DNA of 64,000 nt from Cyanophora paradoxa. Lineage: Eukaryota; Glaucocystophyceae; Cyanophorales; Cyanophoraceae. The stretch spans positions 1-64,000 of the forward strand of contig QPMI01000399.1 of NCBI GenBank assembly GCA_004431415.1, read 5' to 3'. Position 1 is the stretch's first letter. Every line of letters starts with the position of its first letter. Made by a program: the position numbers and the translations under genes. This document shows positions 1-11,638 of this stretch, piece after piece. A model generated the notes under the pieces. That model was not told the origin of the DNA. It was given only the letters and a program-made list of their open reading frames with translations, and searched no databases.

Positions 1-44
1 CTTCTGGACGGGGACCCAGTGCTCCAGCCGGCACTCCGTCGCTA

Positions 45-2562
45 CTAGGCTGCCGGCCTCGGCCTCAGCGGAGCGGACCCGGCCGATTTCCGGTACCGCA
101 TCCGTCTCGTGAATCGTTGCGAGGTCGTAGTAGCAGACGAAGTCTCCCGGTTGGTGAATTAACTTCCTTGCCCCGCCCGGAGCTGTACCATGGCCGAGGA
201 AGGGGTACCGGGCGGTTGCCGCATGGGGTATCGGAGGGCGCCCGAACCGCGCCCGTCGATCGTGAGGGCCTTGGCCACCGCCTTCCACCAGGCGGGCGCT
301 GCCAAGGGAGCGTGCCGCGGGGGCGCGGAGGTGCAGGTCTCGCCAGGTGCAGAGGCGTTCCCCATCGCGCGCCGTGACGTCGGACATCCAGTAGAGCCGT
401 GCGCGGTGGAGGGCGGGCGCAGCCGTGCTGAACACTTCCCGGGGAATGTGTGAGGTAAGCACGAATTCCCGGCGCAGTTCCGCGGGGTCGGGCCAAGTGG
501 CTGCGGGGGGGTACGGCGTGAACAAGAAGCGGGCGTGGTTGGACTGGATCCGGTAGAGCCGGCGCTGCAGGAGCGGCATCACTGCGGCGATCGCATTCGA
601 TCGAGCAAGCTGGCGTGACACTGGGGCGTTCAGGAACTCGGTCGGCAGCAGCGGGACGCCTAGCTTGCGCTGGAGGTCCGGATGCGGTGCATCATCACCT
701 GAGATAGCAGCTCTTCCGGCTCGCCACAGAGGCGGACGAGCAGATCCGTGATTTGGTTCTTGGCCATCATGTGCGCTGTGCGCGGCAGGCTGTACGTGCC
801 GTGGCTCCAGAGCGCGTAGTTGGAAGTCGATGCCGCCAGGCCCCCATGGTGCTTAACCACGCGCATCCAGATGGCATCTAGGCGATCGCACTGCCTCTCT
901 GTGAGCGGCGTCACTTTGAGCCCGTAGGCGATCCGCGCCTGCACGACGGCCTCGACAACGTAGCAGGCCTCTTGCGCGGTCAGCTGCTTACGAGCTATGA
1001 CCGCCACCGGTCTCGCGAGCCTGCGTTTCCATCTGTCTGATCTGCTCCTTCCACGACAGGTTCGCGGTCAGGTAGACGCCCGAGCAGCTTGAAATGCTCG
1101 CCCGGTTTCAGCTTCTTGCCGACCGGGACGCGGGGATTGCCGAGCAGCGGGGGTTCAGGCTCGGTGAGACGTTGTTGTACGCAAACTCTGTTTTCCGCGC
1201 GTTGACGGCGATGTCGTGCAGGCGGAAGAATTCAGACGCCACGTCCGCGAGCATCTGGATCCTTCGGCCGATCCGCTCATCCACTGCGTGTCGTCCGCGT
1301 AGGCGCTCCCGGTCACCCGTGCGGGGCGAAGTCCGCGTCGTCTTCGCCCATGCCATGACGTACGCGACCCCGCGCCCCTTTTCCTGCTCGAGCCTGTCCA
1401 ATTCTTGTTGAGCGCAGAGCAAGGCATCGTAGAAGATGAGCCAGTGGAGCGGGATTCGATGCCGCCCTGCGGGAGCCCACATTCGAGTTCAAACACGTCT
1501 GACAGTCCGTGGCCGCGTGATAGCTCGCGCCCGGCGTCGTTCGAATATGTTGCGGTGCAGGTCGATGTACGTCTCGGGGCCCGATGCGTCGGAGGGAGAG
1601 CTCCATGCTGGCCCAGGAAACTGAATCGTACGCCCGTCTGATATCCTGTAGCAAGAGGTAGATGGGCTTGCGGTGCTCCTTAGCGTCCTCTAGAATAGCG
1701 ACATTAGGTGAAGGGCATCATCGGTCGCCTTAGCCTTCCTGAAGCCATAATTTACCCCCTTAAGGATTCGTGCTTCTCGATGGCCTCGGCTAGCCGTTTC
1801 GTGACGAGGCCCGTCGTTAGCTTGAGGCCAACTTCCTGCAGCGTGATCGGGCGGAGGTTCCCTTCAATGTCTCCGTCCCAGCTCCCGTTCTTGGGGATCC
1901 CGAAGATATTGCTCTCACACATCTCGGCGGCAGGTCGCGCAGGCGGAGGGCCTCGCAGACGATGCCATCAGGAGCCGACGACCGCGGGGGGGTACGCCTC
2001 TGGATCCATGGCGTCCGGCAGGTCGGGGTTCCAGAGCGTCTTCAGGATCGCGTTCGTGCAGTTGGAGGGCCTCCCGCTCCATCCGTGAGCGAGCGCACGT
2101 GTGCCCTAGCTCTTCGTACGTAGGCTCAGCATGACTCCCGCGAAGGCTTCCGCGGTCGCACGTGCGTCCCGAGGGGGCGGTAGAGCGCGCGCCAGAAGTC
2201 GGGGGCAGGAAGGCTAGCTGGGAGTCGGGTATTAAGTCCGCTGTGCACCCTACCAGGGGTTTCTCTTCGCACACCACTGACGCCAGTGCTCCGCCATCAC
2301 TGCCTTCACCTCCTCGGGGCGTGTAAATTTCATAGAAGTTGCCTTCGCGCGCGAGGCGGGTGACGTGCATGATCGGCTCCCCCTGGACCGCTCCAGAATG
2401 GAGTCTAGATAGCTGCGCAGCTTGCGCGGGTCTGCAAACCGGGCCTGGCGCGCAGTAACGAATTCCTGGATCTGTCGCTGCTTCTCTGCGCGCGTCTCGT
2501 GTTGGTGGCGCCGGCGGACGCGGTTGCGCCATGCGTTCAGCGACCGGAAGTACAGCCGCCAC
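45..2562 (-). pseudogene. LINE copy A reverse transcriptase remnants
   Basis: RT fragments in three minus-strand frames. Recognisable motifs in order: QDIRRAYDSVSW (motif A) near 1650-1615, GLPQGGIES (motif B) near 1478-1450, and YADDTQW (motif C, the catalytic Asp pair) at 1301-1281. Thumb-like text such as AIWMRVVKHHGG follows at 660-1007. Each block matches copy B closely, but frames change at least four times, so this is a decayed gene. The RT normally copies element RNA at the nicked target. Confidence 0.8.
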
Positions 2563-2563
2563 G

Positions 2564-3974
2564 CTACGTAGCGCCCCGGGAACGGCGCCTCGTCGTCAGC
2601 GTCGCGTACGGGGCGGCGGGCATGGGTTCGGGTCCGGGGACGAGCCCTTTGATGAGAGCCTCCAGTTTCTCGATCCGGGCGACCAGCGGGGCCGACGGCA
2701 AGCCTCCGGGCGCTTCAACAGTCCATCCAGCGATCAGGCGCTCCACTTTCTTGGACATGACCAGCTGCCACGGCACCGCTCTGCGAGTGGGCGGGCGCGA
2801 TCCGCGGGCTTTCAAGCATTTGTGTTCCTTAGCGAGTGTCAGCACCGCCTCCGTGGCCTGTCGGTAGAGAGAGCTGACCCGGTCCCTGCGCTCTTGTTCC
2901 GTGCCCGCCGCGCCTAGCGCTTTCTCAAGATCGCTTTCCAGGGCTTGCAGACGGTCTTCTACAGCCTTTCGGAAGGCCGGCAGCTTCTCCTTCTCAAGTA
3001 GGTGCGGTGCGAAGAGCGGCGGCGGGTGCGCCGGGCGGGCATCGCCCGCGGGCGGTCTGGCGAGTTCGGCTTTGAGCAGATCGTAGTCGGCCATGACCGG
3101 GAAGTGGTCAGAGGGGTGCGGTAGCGCCACCTCTGGCGGCAGCGGGTGCACCGCCAGGAGCGCTGGCGCGAGACCTGCAGAGTGCAACACCGCATCGATA
3201 CGTCCTGCCGAGATGACCGCGGCGCCTTCGGCGACGGCGGGCCCGTCCATTTGCTGGTCCTGTTCCGAGTCCGAGTCGTCGGCGCCGTCGTCCCCGCCAT
3301 CCTCTTCGGCGCCGTGCTGGCTCGGGCCGCGCCTGATGAAGGTAACTTCGTGTTCGTGGCCTTTCTGTGTCGCCGCGTCAACTAGTGCCCAGGTGCCGGT
3401 CAGTTTTCCCCACCACTCGCGTTCCGGCGTCCAGGACTGGACGAACCGTCCCGCGCGGATGCGGGACGTGGCCGGCGTCTTCACGGAGTTCCAGTCGCCG
3501 AGAAGGATGAGGTGCGCGGTCGAGCGCGATCGGAAGTCCGCGTAGATGCGCTCGATGCATTCGAGGAGCGCCGCCTGATCGGTCTTGTGCTCAGGCTTCC
3601 GCTGGGTGGCCGGCATGTATACGCTCACTACGAAGAGCTGGCGGTTTCCCTTAAAGCGCATTTCACAGCCGGCAAGCCGGCCGGGTAGTGATAGTGGCGC
3701 GCGATGTGCCGCGCCCAGGGCGCCGCCACCCATAGCGCCGCTCCGTTTCCTTTCGGTTTTGTTTTCTTAATTGAGTGGATTAGGCGACCCCGCGTGATCG
3801 AGCTCTTGGGGGGCTCGCCGGGCTCCGCTGCCGGGGTGAAGAGCGCCGAGTGCAGTTCGGCGCGCGTGACTGAGAGCTCTTGGAGAGCCATCACGTCGAC
3901 CCCCATTTCACGGCGAAGTCTTCGGCCTGCTGAAGCCGGCCCTCGGACGTGCCCCGCACGTTAAAGGTCATCAT
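2564..3974 (-). pseudogene. LINE copy A apurinic-like endonuclease domain
   Basis: Endonuclease/exonuclease/phosphatase (EEP) domain that would nick target DNA for target-primed reverse transcription. It begins with an ATGATGACC start at 3974 and the motif MALQELS (metal-binding Glu). A frame change near 3700 leads into the main open part, which contains LLGDWNSV (the GDxN motif) and PSDHFPVMADY (the catalytic SDH motif), followed by a charged helical stretch before the RT. An acidic insertion (runs of D and E, residues about 130-160 of the longer frame) distinguishes it from copies B and C. The frame change makes it non-functional as read, unless the base call is wrong. Confidence 0.8.
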
Positions 3975-3990
3975 CCTGAGATTCCCCTCC

Positions 3991-5407
3991 GGCTTGTGGC
4001 GCATGAGCGATGGGGGCGGGCCTATGAGGGGGCTCCTGAGGCGTAATGGGTGGTTGGGAAAAGGTCGCCAAACGAGATATGCCCCGGAGCGTTAGTGTTG
4101 ACGTCTACAGCGGCAGACACGTTAGGGGGGTCGGACAGCGTCTAGGGTTGGAGGATGTCTGTGCTCGGCGGGACGCGCGCAGCGGTCCGACTGATCAGCT
4201 AGTTGGTCACATCTGGCTGCCCAGAGATGCGCGTGCACGTGGTTCCAGGCGTGCGTGTGCCTAGCCGCCCCGGACCCGTCGCCTGTGCGCCGCATCGTCC
4301 AAGTCTCAAAAGTCTGCGGTCGGGAAGCCGTCAAATTACAGCTGACACGTACAGTAGCGGCCTCGCAGGAAAGGGGCGCTAAATGCGCGTCTGGGCGGGA
4401 AATGGGCGATGCGGCTTGCCCAGCCTCAGCGACTTGGCGCTTGGGGAGGAGGAGGAGGCGGGTCTGAGAGCGGGTCGGTAGAGAGCGGGTCGGCAGCGGG
4501 TGTATGGCGAGGCGTGGCCAGGGAGGCAGACGTAGCTCGGCAAGGAGATTGATTCAAGAGGGCGGTCCAGGGTGTGCGTGAGACGCGGTAACTGCTTGCA
4601 GTTACATCACCCAGGGACTCCCGGGCGATGTTGCCGCGTTGGCGGGGCGGTTTGGAGAGAGTGGCCGGCATACCTACGCAGACATCGCGGCGGACGCTAC
4701 CTAGGCTGTCGCGGCCTCTACTCTCGCACTGGTGATCGCGCACGCAGCGCTACGCTGCGAGCTAGGCGGGTTGGCAGGCGCCTTCCTGTTTTTTTCCCAC
4801 GGGGGGTATCCTCGTTGTCGTACCCCGGGTCCCAACTTGCCGACCGGCGACCGGCCGCGGTGACTGCGTCGGCTGGCCCTCGCGGCGGCAGACGGCCTTG
4901 CCAGATAATTGCAACTCCTGGCAGCACGGCGGCTTGGTGCGTCGGTTCTGGGCTTCGCCGCGCAGCCGGACTCCCTGACTCTGCGAACAGGCCGAGCAGC
5001 GGTGCTGTTGCCGCAGCGAACGCGGCCAGTTTGAGAGAGAACGATGCTTGAAGCCACCTCTTGCGCCTTGAGGCTCTCGCCCGGCTCGTGCTGGGTCTGA
5101 TTTCAAACGCAGACTGTCGCTGCCCCTGCTGCTGGGTTCGGCCGCGGCCGCGAACGCTCTCGAACGCGTCGTTTTCGACCTCCTTCCGCCCTTAATCTCT
5201 ACTCGTTGCCCGGCCGCCGCCGATCAGCTTATGTTGCTTTGACAGGCCCGCGCAGAAAGGCGAGGCCCCTGCCGATGCGAAGCAAGGTGTTTCTGGTTTC
5301 CTTCTGTTTCCTTCGATCGCTCATCCCGCTTGCATGTCAGGGAACACGCACGACCGAGCCCCGCGAGCACGGCCAAGTGGCGGCCGCGACTTGCTCGCTG
5401 GCACTCT
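3991..5407. other. no recognisable gene
   Basis: Several open frames exist on both strands, but they overlap each other, are rich in Arg, Ala and Pro as expected from high GC, and show no domain. I see no RNA gene here. Confidence 0.5.
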
Positions 5408-5597
5408 TGGCGGCCGGGCGGGAAGCGGTCCCGCTGGTCAAGAAACCTCGCGGACGATGCTAACGCACGAGCCTCGCTAACACGGCGCGCTTCGCCCGGT
5501 TCCGGGTCCTGTCTCTTCCAACACTCGCAGCTCGCCTGGCTCCTTCTCGCGCAGGCTAGGTGCTCGTTCTTGTTTCCGCTACTCTCGCCTTGATCTA
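5408..5597 (+). repeat. dispersed repeat R4, copy 1
   Basis: About 190 bp nearly identical, in the same orientation, to 20144-20333. It starts with GGCGGCCGGGCGGGAAGCGG and ends near CTCTCGCCTTGATCT. Only a few substitutions separate the copies, for example CTGGCTCC against CTCGCTCC, so duplication was recent. Confidence 0.85.
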
Positions 5598-5619
5598 TCC
5601 TCCCGCATAATTTCAAAAC

Positions 5620-5755
5620 CTTTCTTAGAACGTAGAACCGTTCTATAGAACGTTCTATGGTTTTTGTTTGTTTTGAACTTTTAGAATGGTTTTGAACGTA
5701 GAGCGTGGAAGCTTAGATCCGTCGTAGAACGTGTAGAACGTTCTACGGTTCTCCG
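5620..5755. repeat. cluster of AGAACGTTCTA palindromes
   Basis: An AT-richer patch with repeated perfect or near-perfect palindromes such as TAGAACGTTCTA and GTAGAACGTTCTAC in both halves. They could form hairpins or be binding sites; nothing else identifies them. Confidence 0.6.
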
Positions 5756-5901
5756 CCGAACACGCCTACGGCCTGGCGGCGTTCTAGCTCCCTTCGCGCT
5801 CGCAAGCGGCCGCCGGGGCGCCTGCCAACGCTTGCCAACTCTAGCAGTACTGGCTCGCTAGCCACGGGGGCCAGATCCGCAGCTCGCGGCATCTGCGGAC
5901 G

Positions 5902-6480
5902 CTAGCAGCGTGCAGCGGCATCGTTAGCAGCTCGTTTGGCGTTAGGATACTCGTGGCCCTTCGGAAGTGCGCCGACAGCGCCGTTGTGGTTGCCGTGCTT
6001 CGCATCGAACTGATTCACCACGCGGTGCCACATCTCCAGGCCCTCCCGCGAGCCGATGATCGGAGTGAAGGCGACGATCTCCGATCGCGACGGCTGGTAG
6101 CGGTCAACGCCCGGGATCTGCGAGAGGATCTCGCTGGTGTAGTCCATCGGCGGCAGCCGCTCCGTGCACACGTCGTCGCCCATCAGGCGCTTGAGGAGGT
6201 CCTGCCACACGCTCGTCGAGTGTGCGCCGAGTATGTGCCAGTAGCGGGAGATCTGCGGCGGTGGTGCAGGTGAGAACGCTGGCGCGCGGCCCCCGCCCCG
6301 CGCGTAGGCCGGCCGCTCATCGCCCGACCCGGGAAGCTTAAGGCGATCCGCCACGCCGTGAGCGCCTCCTTCGAGAGAAGATCCATCGCGCGGACGTCGT
6401 GCTTGGTGAGGAACGGGTTCTCCAGCTGCCGCTCGTAGATGCGCAACTGATTCAGAATCCGCCACAGGCCAAACGTATGA
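5902..6480 (-). pseudogene. 5'-truncated protein fragment of unknown function
   Basis: Protein-like sequence in two adjacent frames. The upstream part (6480-6300) contains LNQLRIYERQLENPF and KEALTAWRIALSFPG; the downstream part (about 6270 to the stop at 5902) contains ISRYWHILGAHSTSVWQDLL and SQIPGVDRYQPSR. A GT...AG intron between 6310 and 6275 would join them, but the phase is off by one base, so I treat it as a frameshift. The 5' end runs into repeat R1 at 6480, so no native start is present. I do not recognise the family. It may be a captured host exon or a transposon protein. Confidence 0.45.
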
Positions 6481-6515
6481 ATTCGCACACACCGAGACAA
6501 ATGGCTAGGGATATA
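6480..6515 (+). repeat. dispersed repeat R1, copy 1, left piece
   Basis: Matches the end of R1 seen at 26028-26100 (-), 40862-40984 (-) and 41622 (+): GAATTCGCACACACCGAGAC then AAATGGCTAGGGATA. The rest of this copy resumes at 8568, on the other side of a transposon insertion. Confidence 0.8.
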
Positions 6516-8567
6516 CCGTAAGACAGAATATTGATTCGCGCATAATATTAATTAGTTCGGTACCAAATTAGTGCGTTTTTTGCCGTGAAAACGCACTAAT
6601 TTGAGACCGCACTAATTATACAGAACGCTAAGAAAATGCTGTAGGGGTACAGTGTGTACCCCCGCCCCATACACTGGAAACGAATAATTAATATTATACA
6701 CGCATGCACTAATTTGAGACCGAACTAATTACGTATACTATGTCGGGGTCCGGGTCTAAAATTAAAACGAACTAATATCGGGCGGTTAGTTGAATTTTTG
6801 TTTTTGGACGTACCCCCCCGGCGAGCGACGCAGCGAGCCAGCGCCTAGCGCCGCGATTACGGCGCACCAGGGTAGCGGCGCCTCCGAAAGGGCCCCGCTG
6901 GAACCCCTGAAGCGCGCTGGAAAGCGGCCGGACGCCCCGGCTTCGAACTCGCCACCCAGCGCTCTCCCGCAGCGACAGCTTGGCAGAGCGGCAGGTCTAC
7001 TCGACCAGAGAACATCGCACGCTCGACCCCGACGACCCCGGCAACGCGCCGCGGGCGCCCGACGCCGCGCGTGTCCTCGCCACGCCTCCCGCCCCGAGCC
7101 CCTCGAAGCACATTCGACATCTAACACGATCCTTTTCGAGCTCAGGAACGTGATAACCCGCGCCGGCGGAGCGACTGACCCACATCGCCAGCTTGCAGCT
7201 GCATGCGCAGCCGCTGAGCTGCCAAGGCTGCATCCACAGCGCAAGCTGAGGCGCCTGCCGGACATCGAACACGCGCACACGGCCAGCACGCGCAGCTGCT
7301 TCATCTCGATCTGCTCATGAGGCCCGCGCGCGCCCACTCACTCCGACCCACTCTCTCATCCCGCGCGCGCGCGGCGCCTCGCCTCCGCCCCGTCCCGCCC
7401 GCCCAGCGGCCGGGCCATCCACGTCGCCTTCACCTCACACCGCGTGCGCACGGCCCGGCCGCCGCCACGCAGCGCCATGGAAGGCGCGCGGCCGGAACCT
7501 GCGGCCGGCCGCCGCCGCCGAGCGCCACCACGTCGACCCTCGAGCTCTCGATCTGACCTGACGGCTGGCCTGTGGCGCCCCACTGCTCGCGCGCCACGTC
7601 CTACGGTCCCCTGCAGTCGGATCCCAGCCCTTGCGTCCCTTGCCCTCGCCCGCGCTAGCCAGGAACTGATCCCCACCTCCTTTTTGCCCAGGGTCTCGCC
7701 CTTGGACTCGTCCTCGGTGAAGCGGGTGCCCCTCCGGCCAGCGCCCTGCCGCCGACGTCACGCCAGGCCGTCGCCGGCCTCCCGCCCCCCTCTTAAGGAC
7801 CCTTGCGCCATCATAGGCATAGACGCCCCCGCCCAAGTCGCGCCTGTATATGGCACCACGGCCCGGAAGCCTCACATCACCGCGCTGCATGCCCGGACCG
7901 ACGCGCCTTTTCCCCTCACAGGCTGGATCAGCGTCCGTCGGCCGGTGCCCCCGCCTGTCCCCCGGGCCTGGCAACCCCGGGGGGCGAGATCAAGCACAAT
8001 AGAGACTGCCTCCAGCGGGCGTGGCGCCCCCGTCTGGCTCGCGCGACAGCCCCTGGTCTATATTTCGGGCTATGCATGCTGAGCTCGATCTTCCCCGCCT
8101 GGCTCCCCGAGCTGCCCCCCCCCAGGCCTTTTCCTTTTCCCGTCGACGTCGAGCCCGATGCCCTTGGCTGCCTCTCTGCCCCGTGCACTCGCTCTCTCCC
8201 TGCCCTCCCCCGGACCGCCCCGGCCGGCGCCAGCCCTCTGGCCCTCTCTCCCATGGCCACGTGCACCTCGGCCCGCCCTCTTCGGCCTCGCCTCCCTCGT
8301 CGGCCCGCCCCGCCCCGACGCTCCCAGGAGCACCTTGACCGCCCTCGCCCCCTCTTCCCGGATCCCAGCCTCCCCCCCCCGGCCTCGGCCCTTAGTTACC
8401 CCAGAAGCACTTCTGTCGGCGCTTAGCGCCCTACCCCATCAGGCCCCGACCATCCCTCGAGCGGTGGGGGGCCCCCTGTTGTTACCAATACGCATTCCGT
8501 GGGGCCGCAGGCCTCACCCATACTGGAAAAAAACTAATATCGGGCGAATTAATATTGTGTTTTACGG
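6516..8567. mobile_element. 2.05-kb TA-flanked DNA transposon inserted in R1
   Basis: The left end CCGTAAGACAGAATATTGAT and the reverse complement of the right end, CCGTAAAACACAATATTAAT, form terminal inverted repeats with few mismatches over about 25 bp. Both are bordered by TA (6514-6515 and 8568-8569). Removing the element and one TA restores the R1 sequence GGGATATAACTG, which other copies read as GGGATATGACTG. Short subterminal repeats (TAATTTGAGACCGCACTAAT and a variant) lie at about 6596-6730. The interior is very GC-rich with Pro/Arg-rich open frames but no transposase motif, so it is probably non-autonomous. TA duplication suits Tc1/mariner-like elements; the superfamily is inference. 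Confidence 0.75.
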
Positions 8568-8912
8568 TAACTGAGGTGTCCATCTCTGTCAAGTCGAGAG
8601 ATGAGCCTACGGGACTAAGCCTTTCGGACATCGGACGTCGACCGGGCGGAGCTCGGATGTGGAAATAACTGGAGAGGCTACCCGGGGCTAGGTCTAGCGC
8701 TGCAGTACAGGGGAGATCCTACGCAAGGAGGGAATGACTACCCAAGGACGATCGCGAGCAAGGTCTAAAAAACAAGTGGACGGCTAGACGACTGCAGCTG
8801 TGACTATACCTAGCAAGCTATGGCCTCCGGGAAGGCGCACGGTAACCTAAGCCAATCTGTACACGCTAAAGTACGGCCCGCCGTGTCGTCGGCACAGCAG
8901 GCTCGGGGTTTT
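8568..8912 (+). repeat. dispersed repeat R1, copy 1, right piece
   Basis: About 345 bp homologous to 41656-42000, from AACTGAGGTGTCCATCT to GCCCGCCGTGTCGTCGGCAC. The copies share block order but have many substitutions and small indels. Confidence 0.8.
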
Positions 8913-9605
8913 TTTTTTGAAAAGCGGTAATCTAATTCAGAGCACAGTCCACAGAGCATGATCTAGTCTAAGTAACTATACTACGAGAGAGGTGTAGTGT
9001 AGTAGCTAAAGCTAGCTAGCTTGGTGGAGGTGTTGAATGTAGAAGGTCCCCGTGGTTGTTACGCCCTCCACTGCCGACCGCCTGCCGGATTCCTAGGGCG
9101 TGAAGCCGGACCTGGTTCTGCATCTCGCAGGGTCCTCCTCCTAGCAGGGGCCTTACTCCTCGGTGGAGGTGTAGGGCCTCCTTTTGTGGCATCCCAAGGG
9201 CTGTCCACTAAGGATTGGTCTTGGCCGTGGTTGGGGGCGCACGTAGCTCGTCTCCGACACTGGGTGCACTGAGCATATAGCGCAGACGTCGGCCGGAGAG
9301 TACTACGGTTTTAATGTCTTGAACGTATTTATTAGACTCTAGGTCTCATAGTGACTATGAATGCTTATAGTGACAGGTTCAGACCGAATGGGGCGACTCC
9401 CCCAATGTGGTATTGGATCAGGGCTTCGTGTATGAGTATCTGGTCCTGCGCGTTTTCCGGGCAGATTATGCCGGGTTCGCGGTTATCACGGTATGTGCGG
9501 AGCTTATGGAGGCGGGCATGACACCAGCACTGTGTATCTCGCCATTCGGGCGCATTCTGGAGACGTCGTTGGGGTCCAGCCGGTATGGTTGGCCCTGTCT
9601 CGGCT
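8913..9605. other. no recognisable gene
   Basis: Short unrelated open frames only. Contains a T8 run near 8911 and several TAGCTAGC-type palindromes. Confidence 0.4.
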
Positions 9606-9660
9606 GCAAAATGCTGGGTCAAAAATGCTGCAAAATGCTGGGTCAAAATGCTGGGTCAGT
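9606..9660 (+). repeat. 13-bp tandem repeat
   Basis: Units close to AAAATGCTGGGTC are repeated with small gaps about four times. Confidence 0.75.
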
Positions 9661-9916
9661 GGAAGCATCCGAACTTTATGTCTTGCGCGTATGCGGGGCC
9701 AGGGTTGGAGGGCCCTGCCCCTCCAGACCGCGTGCTGATCTCCGCCAGCCTCTCATCAGATCTCCGCGGCTATTCGTGGAATGTAACGAGCACGTACGGT
9801 TCCTTCGGCTAAGTGCTCAAAGGAAGGCGCGGCTCCTCGCTTTCGGCCGTAGTCTCCGATGCAGGAGGGGCGGGATCCGCACCGGGGGGAGGGGGAGGGG
9901 ATCCGTAGTCTCCAAT

Positions 9917-9985
9917 GCAGGTGAGGGGGGGGGGGGGGGGGAGGAGGCTGGGGGAGGGGGGGGGGGGGCCCGCGGGGGGTAGGCC
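9917..9985 (+). repeat. G-rich tract with G17 run
   Basis: Begins after GCAGGTGA and contains an uninterrupted run of 17 G at 9925-9941 and further G blocks. Capable of G-quadruplex formation; run length may be unreliable. Confidence 0.8.
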
Positions 9986-10102
9986 TTGGAGCTGGGGGTG
10001 CCCCCTTCCGGGAAGCCTCGCCGTGAGCCCCTCGCCTCCAGTGCCCTCGGTCTCCGCAGGCTCCGTCTCCTCGCCCGACGTCGCCGCTCCCCCCTTCCGG
10101 CG

Positions 10103-10687
10103 CTAGGCCGCGGCGACCGCAGAGGCACCGATCCGCCCCGTGTTCCCGGCTGACTCAATCGCGTGAAGCTTCTCCTCCAGGGCGGCACTGCGGGTGAATA
10201 AGCCACGAAGCGGTGCGTGCCCACGAATGCCCAGGTATGCACGCACATTGAATGCTTCCGGAACTGTGTCAGCGTCTCGTCCTGCGGGTTCTTGTCGAAG
10301 ACCTCGGAAGCCGTCTCTGCTCGCGCCTGCTGCGCCTTGAGCGCCGGATCTGCAGCGCCCGCGGCTGCAATCGCCTCCTCGGAAGCCGTCTCTGCTCGCG
10401 CCTGCTGCGCCGGCGCGCGCGCGCGTGTCCACCGCTTTCGCATGCGCGTCATGCGTCTTCCCGCTGAAGACGCCCTCCGTGTCGCCGCCCGCCTTCAGCC
10501 ACTCAATATGAGCGTACGTGGTGGGCTTAAGCTTCTTCCTCCGTGTCTGCCCTGCTTCTTCGTCGTCCTCGTCCTCGTCCCTCGCGTTCCTGCGGGGCTT
10601 CTTGCGAGCGACCTGCGCATCCGTCGACCCCGCGCATCTGTTCTGGCGCTGTCCTGGCGCGTTGCCGCGGCTGCTAGCCTTCGGCAT
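10103..10687 (-). CDS. small spliced gene, charged low-complexity protein of unknown function
   Basis: Starts MPKASSRGN at 10687. The N-terminus is basic (ARKKPRRNAR) followed by an acidic run (DEDEDDEE) and another basic stretch (RRKKLKP), typical of nuclear or nucleolar proteins. A well-supported intron at 10188-10246 (59 nt, donor GTGCGT, acceptor CCCGCAG, phase 2) joins FRKHS to IAALEEKLHAIESAG. A second junction is needed near 10405-10470: either a 28-nt gap or, more plausibly, a ~65-nt intron with donor GTCTTC, which then reads QARAETASEEA. The middle contains the peptide ARAETASE twice, from a 33-bp DNA repeat. Predicted length is about 150 aa, ending ASAVAAA at 10103. No family recognised. 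The splice signals argue for a real gene and not a transposon remnant. Confidence 0.55.
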   Translation of the reverse strand: MPKASSRGNAPGQRQNRCAGSTDAQVARKKPRRNARDEDEDDEEAGQTRRKKLKPTTYAHIEWLKAGGDTEGVFSGKTHDAHAKAVDTRARAGAAGASRDGFRGGDCSRGRCRSGAQGAAGASRDGFRGLRQEPAGRDADTVPEAFNVRAYLGIRGHAPLRGLFTRSAALEEKLHAIESAGNTGRIGASAVAAA

Positions 10688-10879
10688 TGCTAGCTAAGCT
10701 GCCCGACCCTGGTGCTGATCGGCTCCTGCATTCCGCCTGCTAGTCGAGGGCCTCGAGGCTAGGTATGCGAGCCCGAATATTAATACGCGTACGGATCATC
10801 ATTCCTAGACCCCGCGCGCCAAGTCACGCTTTACACCCCCCAAAATAAGTTGGTGGCCTTCGGCCAAAAGTTCGGCGCA

Positions 10880-11060
10880 AGCCGTTGTGGCTTGAGCTAT
10901 GAGCTTAGGCTTGAGCCACGAAGCTTGATGGGCTCTTCGTTGAGCTTGAGCTAGAGCTCAACGAGCTTGAGCTAAAGCTTAACGAGCTCGAGCTATAGCT
11001 TAACGAGCTTGAGCTATAGCTCAACGAGCTTGTTCACGAGCTTGATCATCCAGCTGCGGC
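10880..11060 (+). repeat. 21-bp tandem repeat, GAGCTT-rich
   Basis: Units AACGAGCTTGAGCTATAGCTC and variants start at 10960, 10981, 11002 and 11023, exactly 21 bp apart, with degenerate units upstream. Each unit contains internal AGCT palindromes. Confidence 0.85.
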
Positions 11061-11638
11061 TTGAGCTTGTTAGTTCCGAGTTGAATTAGTTCCGAGTACC
11101 CCACCCTCGCGATCGATGTCCGCGCTCCTCTCCTGGCGCGTGGGGGCGACTTTGATGATGTTGCGCATCAACTACATCCTCATTGGACTCGCGAACATCG
11201 ATATCGGAGTCCCCCGCGCTTCTGTATTGAGCGTCGTGCTGAGCGACACATTCGCGATCAGATGGTTCTTAGTGATCATGCTGTTTTTGAAGCCGGAGTC
11301 GCATTTCGACGACGTATTTTCAAGTTTTGAGAAAATGGTCTGGAGATATGAATCTTCTCCACCTTTTTAGCGTCTTTGCGGGGCGTGCAATACGTTCCTT
11401 GTGCAGCGAGACGTACGAACAGAACTTTGTATGAGAGCCAGGAACTTAGAATCAATTAACGGCTTGCGCCGAAAACTTGTACTACGTGACTCGGATAGTC
11501 AGGCTATCTAGCTATAGGTGCTACAACGGTCTGACAACACGCCATGGGGGTACAGTCTTCCCTCAGGCCGCGAAAGACATACGTATACTAGTACAACGAA
11601 TTCTCGTCCACGGAGTCCGACATCCGATCGTGCCTAAA
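11061..11638 (+). other. upstream region of the CCCH-NYN gene
   Basis: No supported gene. An 84-codon open frame at 11116-11370 has no recognisable domain. Presumably contains the promoter of the gene starting at 11639; I see no clear TATA box. Confidence 0.4.

Larger units (their letters stand above)
1..3990 (-). mobile_element. LINE copy A (non-LTR retrotransposon), 3' end outside window
   Basis: Degenerate minus-strand copy of the LINE that is more complete at 42.7-49.2 kb. It runs from the endonuclease start near 3974 to the RT/RNase H linker, which leaves the window at position 1. The order endonuclease then RT is kept, but the RT part is scattered over three frames. Positions 1-260 match the linker of copy B around 45110-45290. 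The RNase H part would lie left of the window. I see no poly(A) or target-site duplication at the 5' side; the 5' end near 3990 is set by where similarity to copy B stops. Confidence 0.85.

Noticed and set aside
1094-1411. Plus-strand frames opposite the LINE RTs (also 45430-47304)
   Set aside because: Antisense shadows of the RT coding strand without motifs of their own.
7317-8426. Long Pro/Arg-rich open frames inside the TA-flanked element
   Set aside because: Open frames of similar length exist on both strands, with low-complexity composition set by GC content and no motif.
10960-11035. 21-bp AGCT-rich repeat as centromere or telomere signal
   Set aside because: Too short an array and no telomere-like motif in the window.
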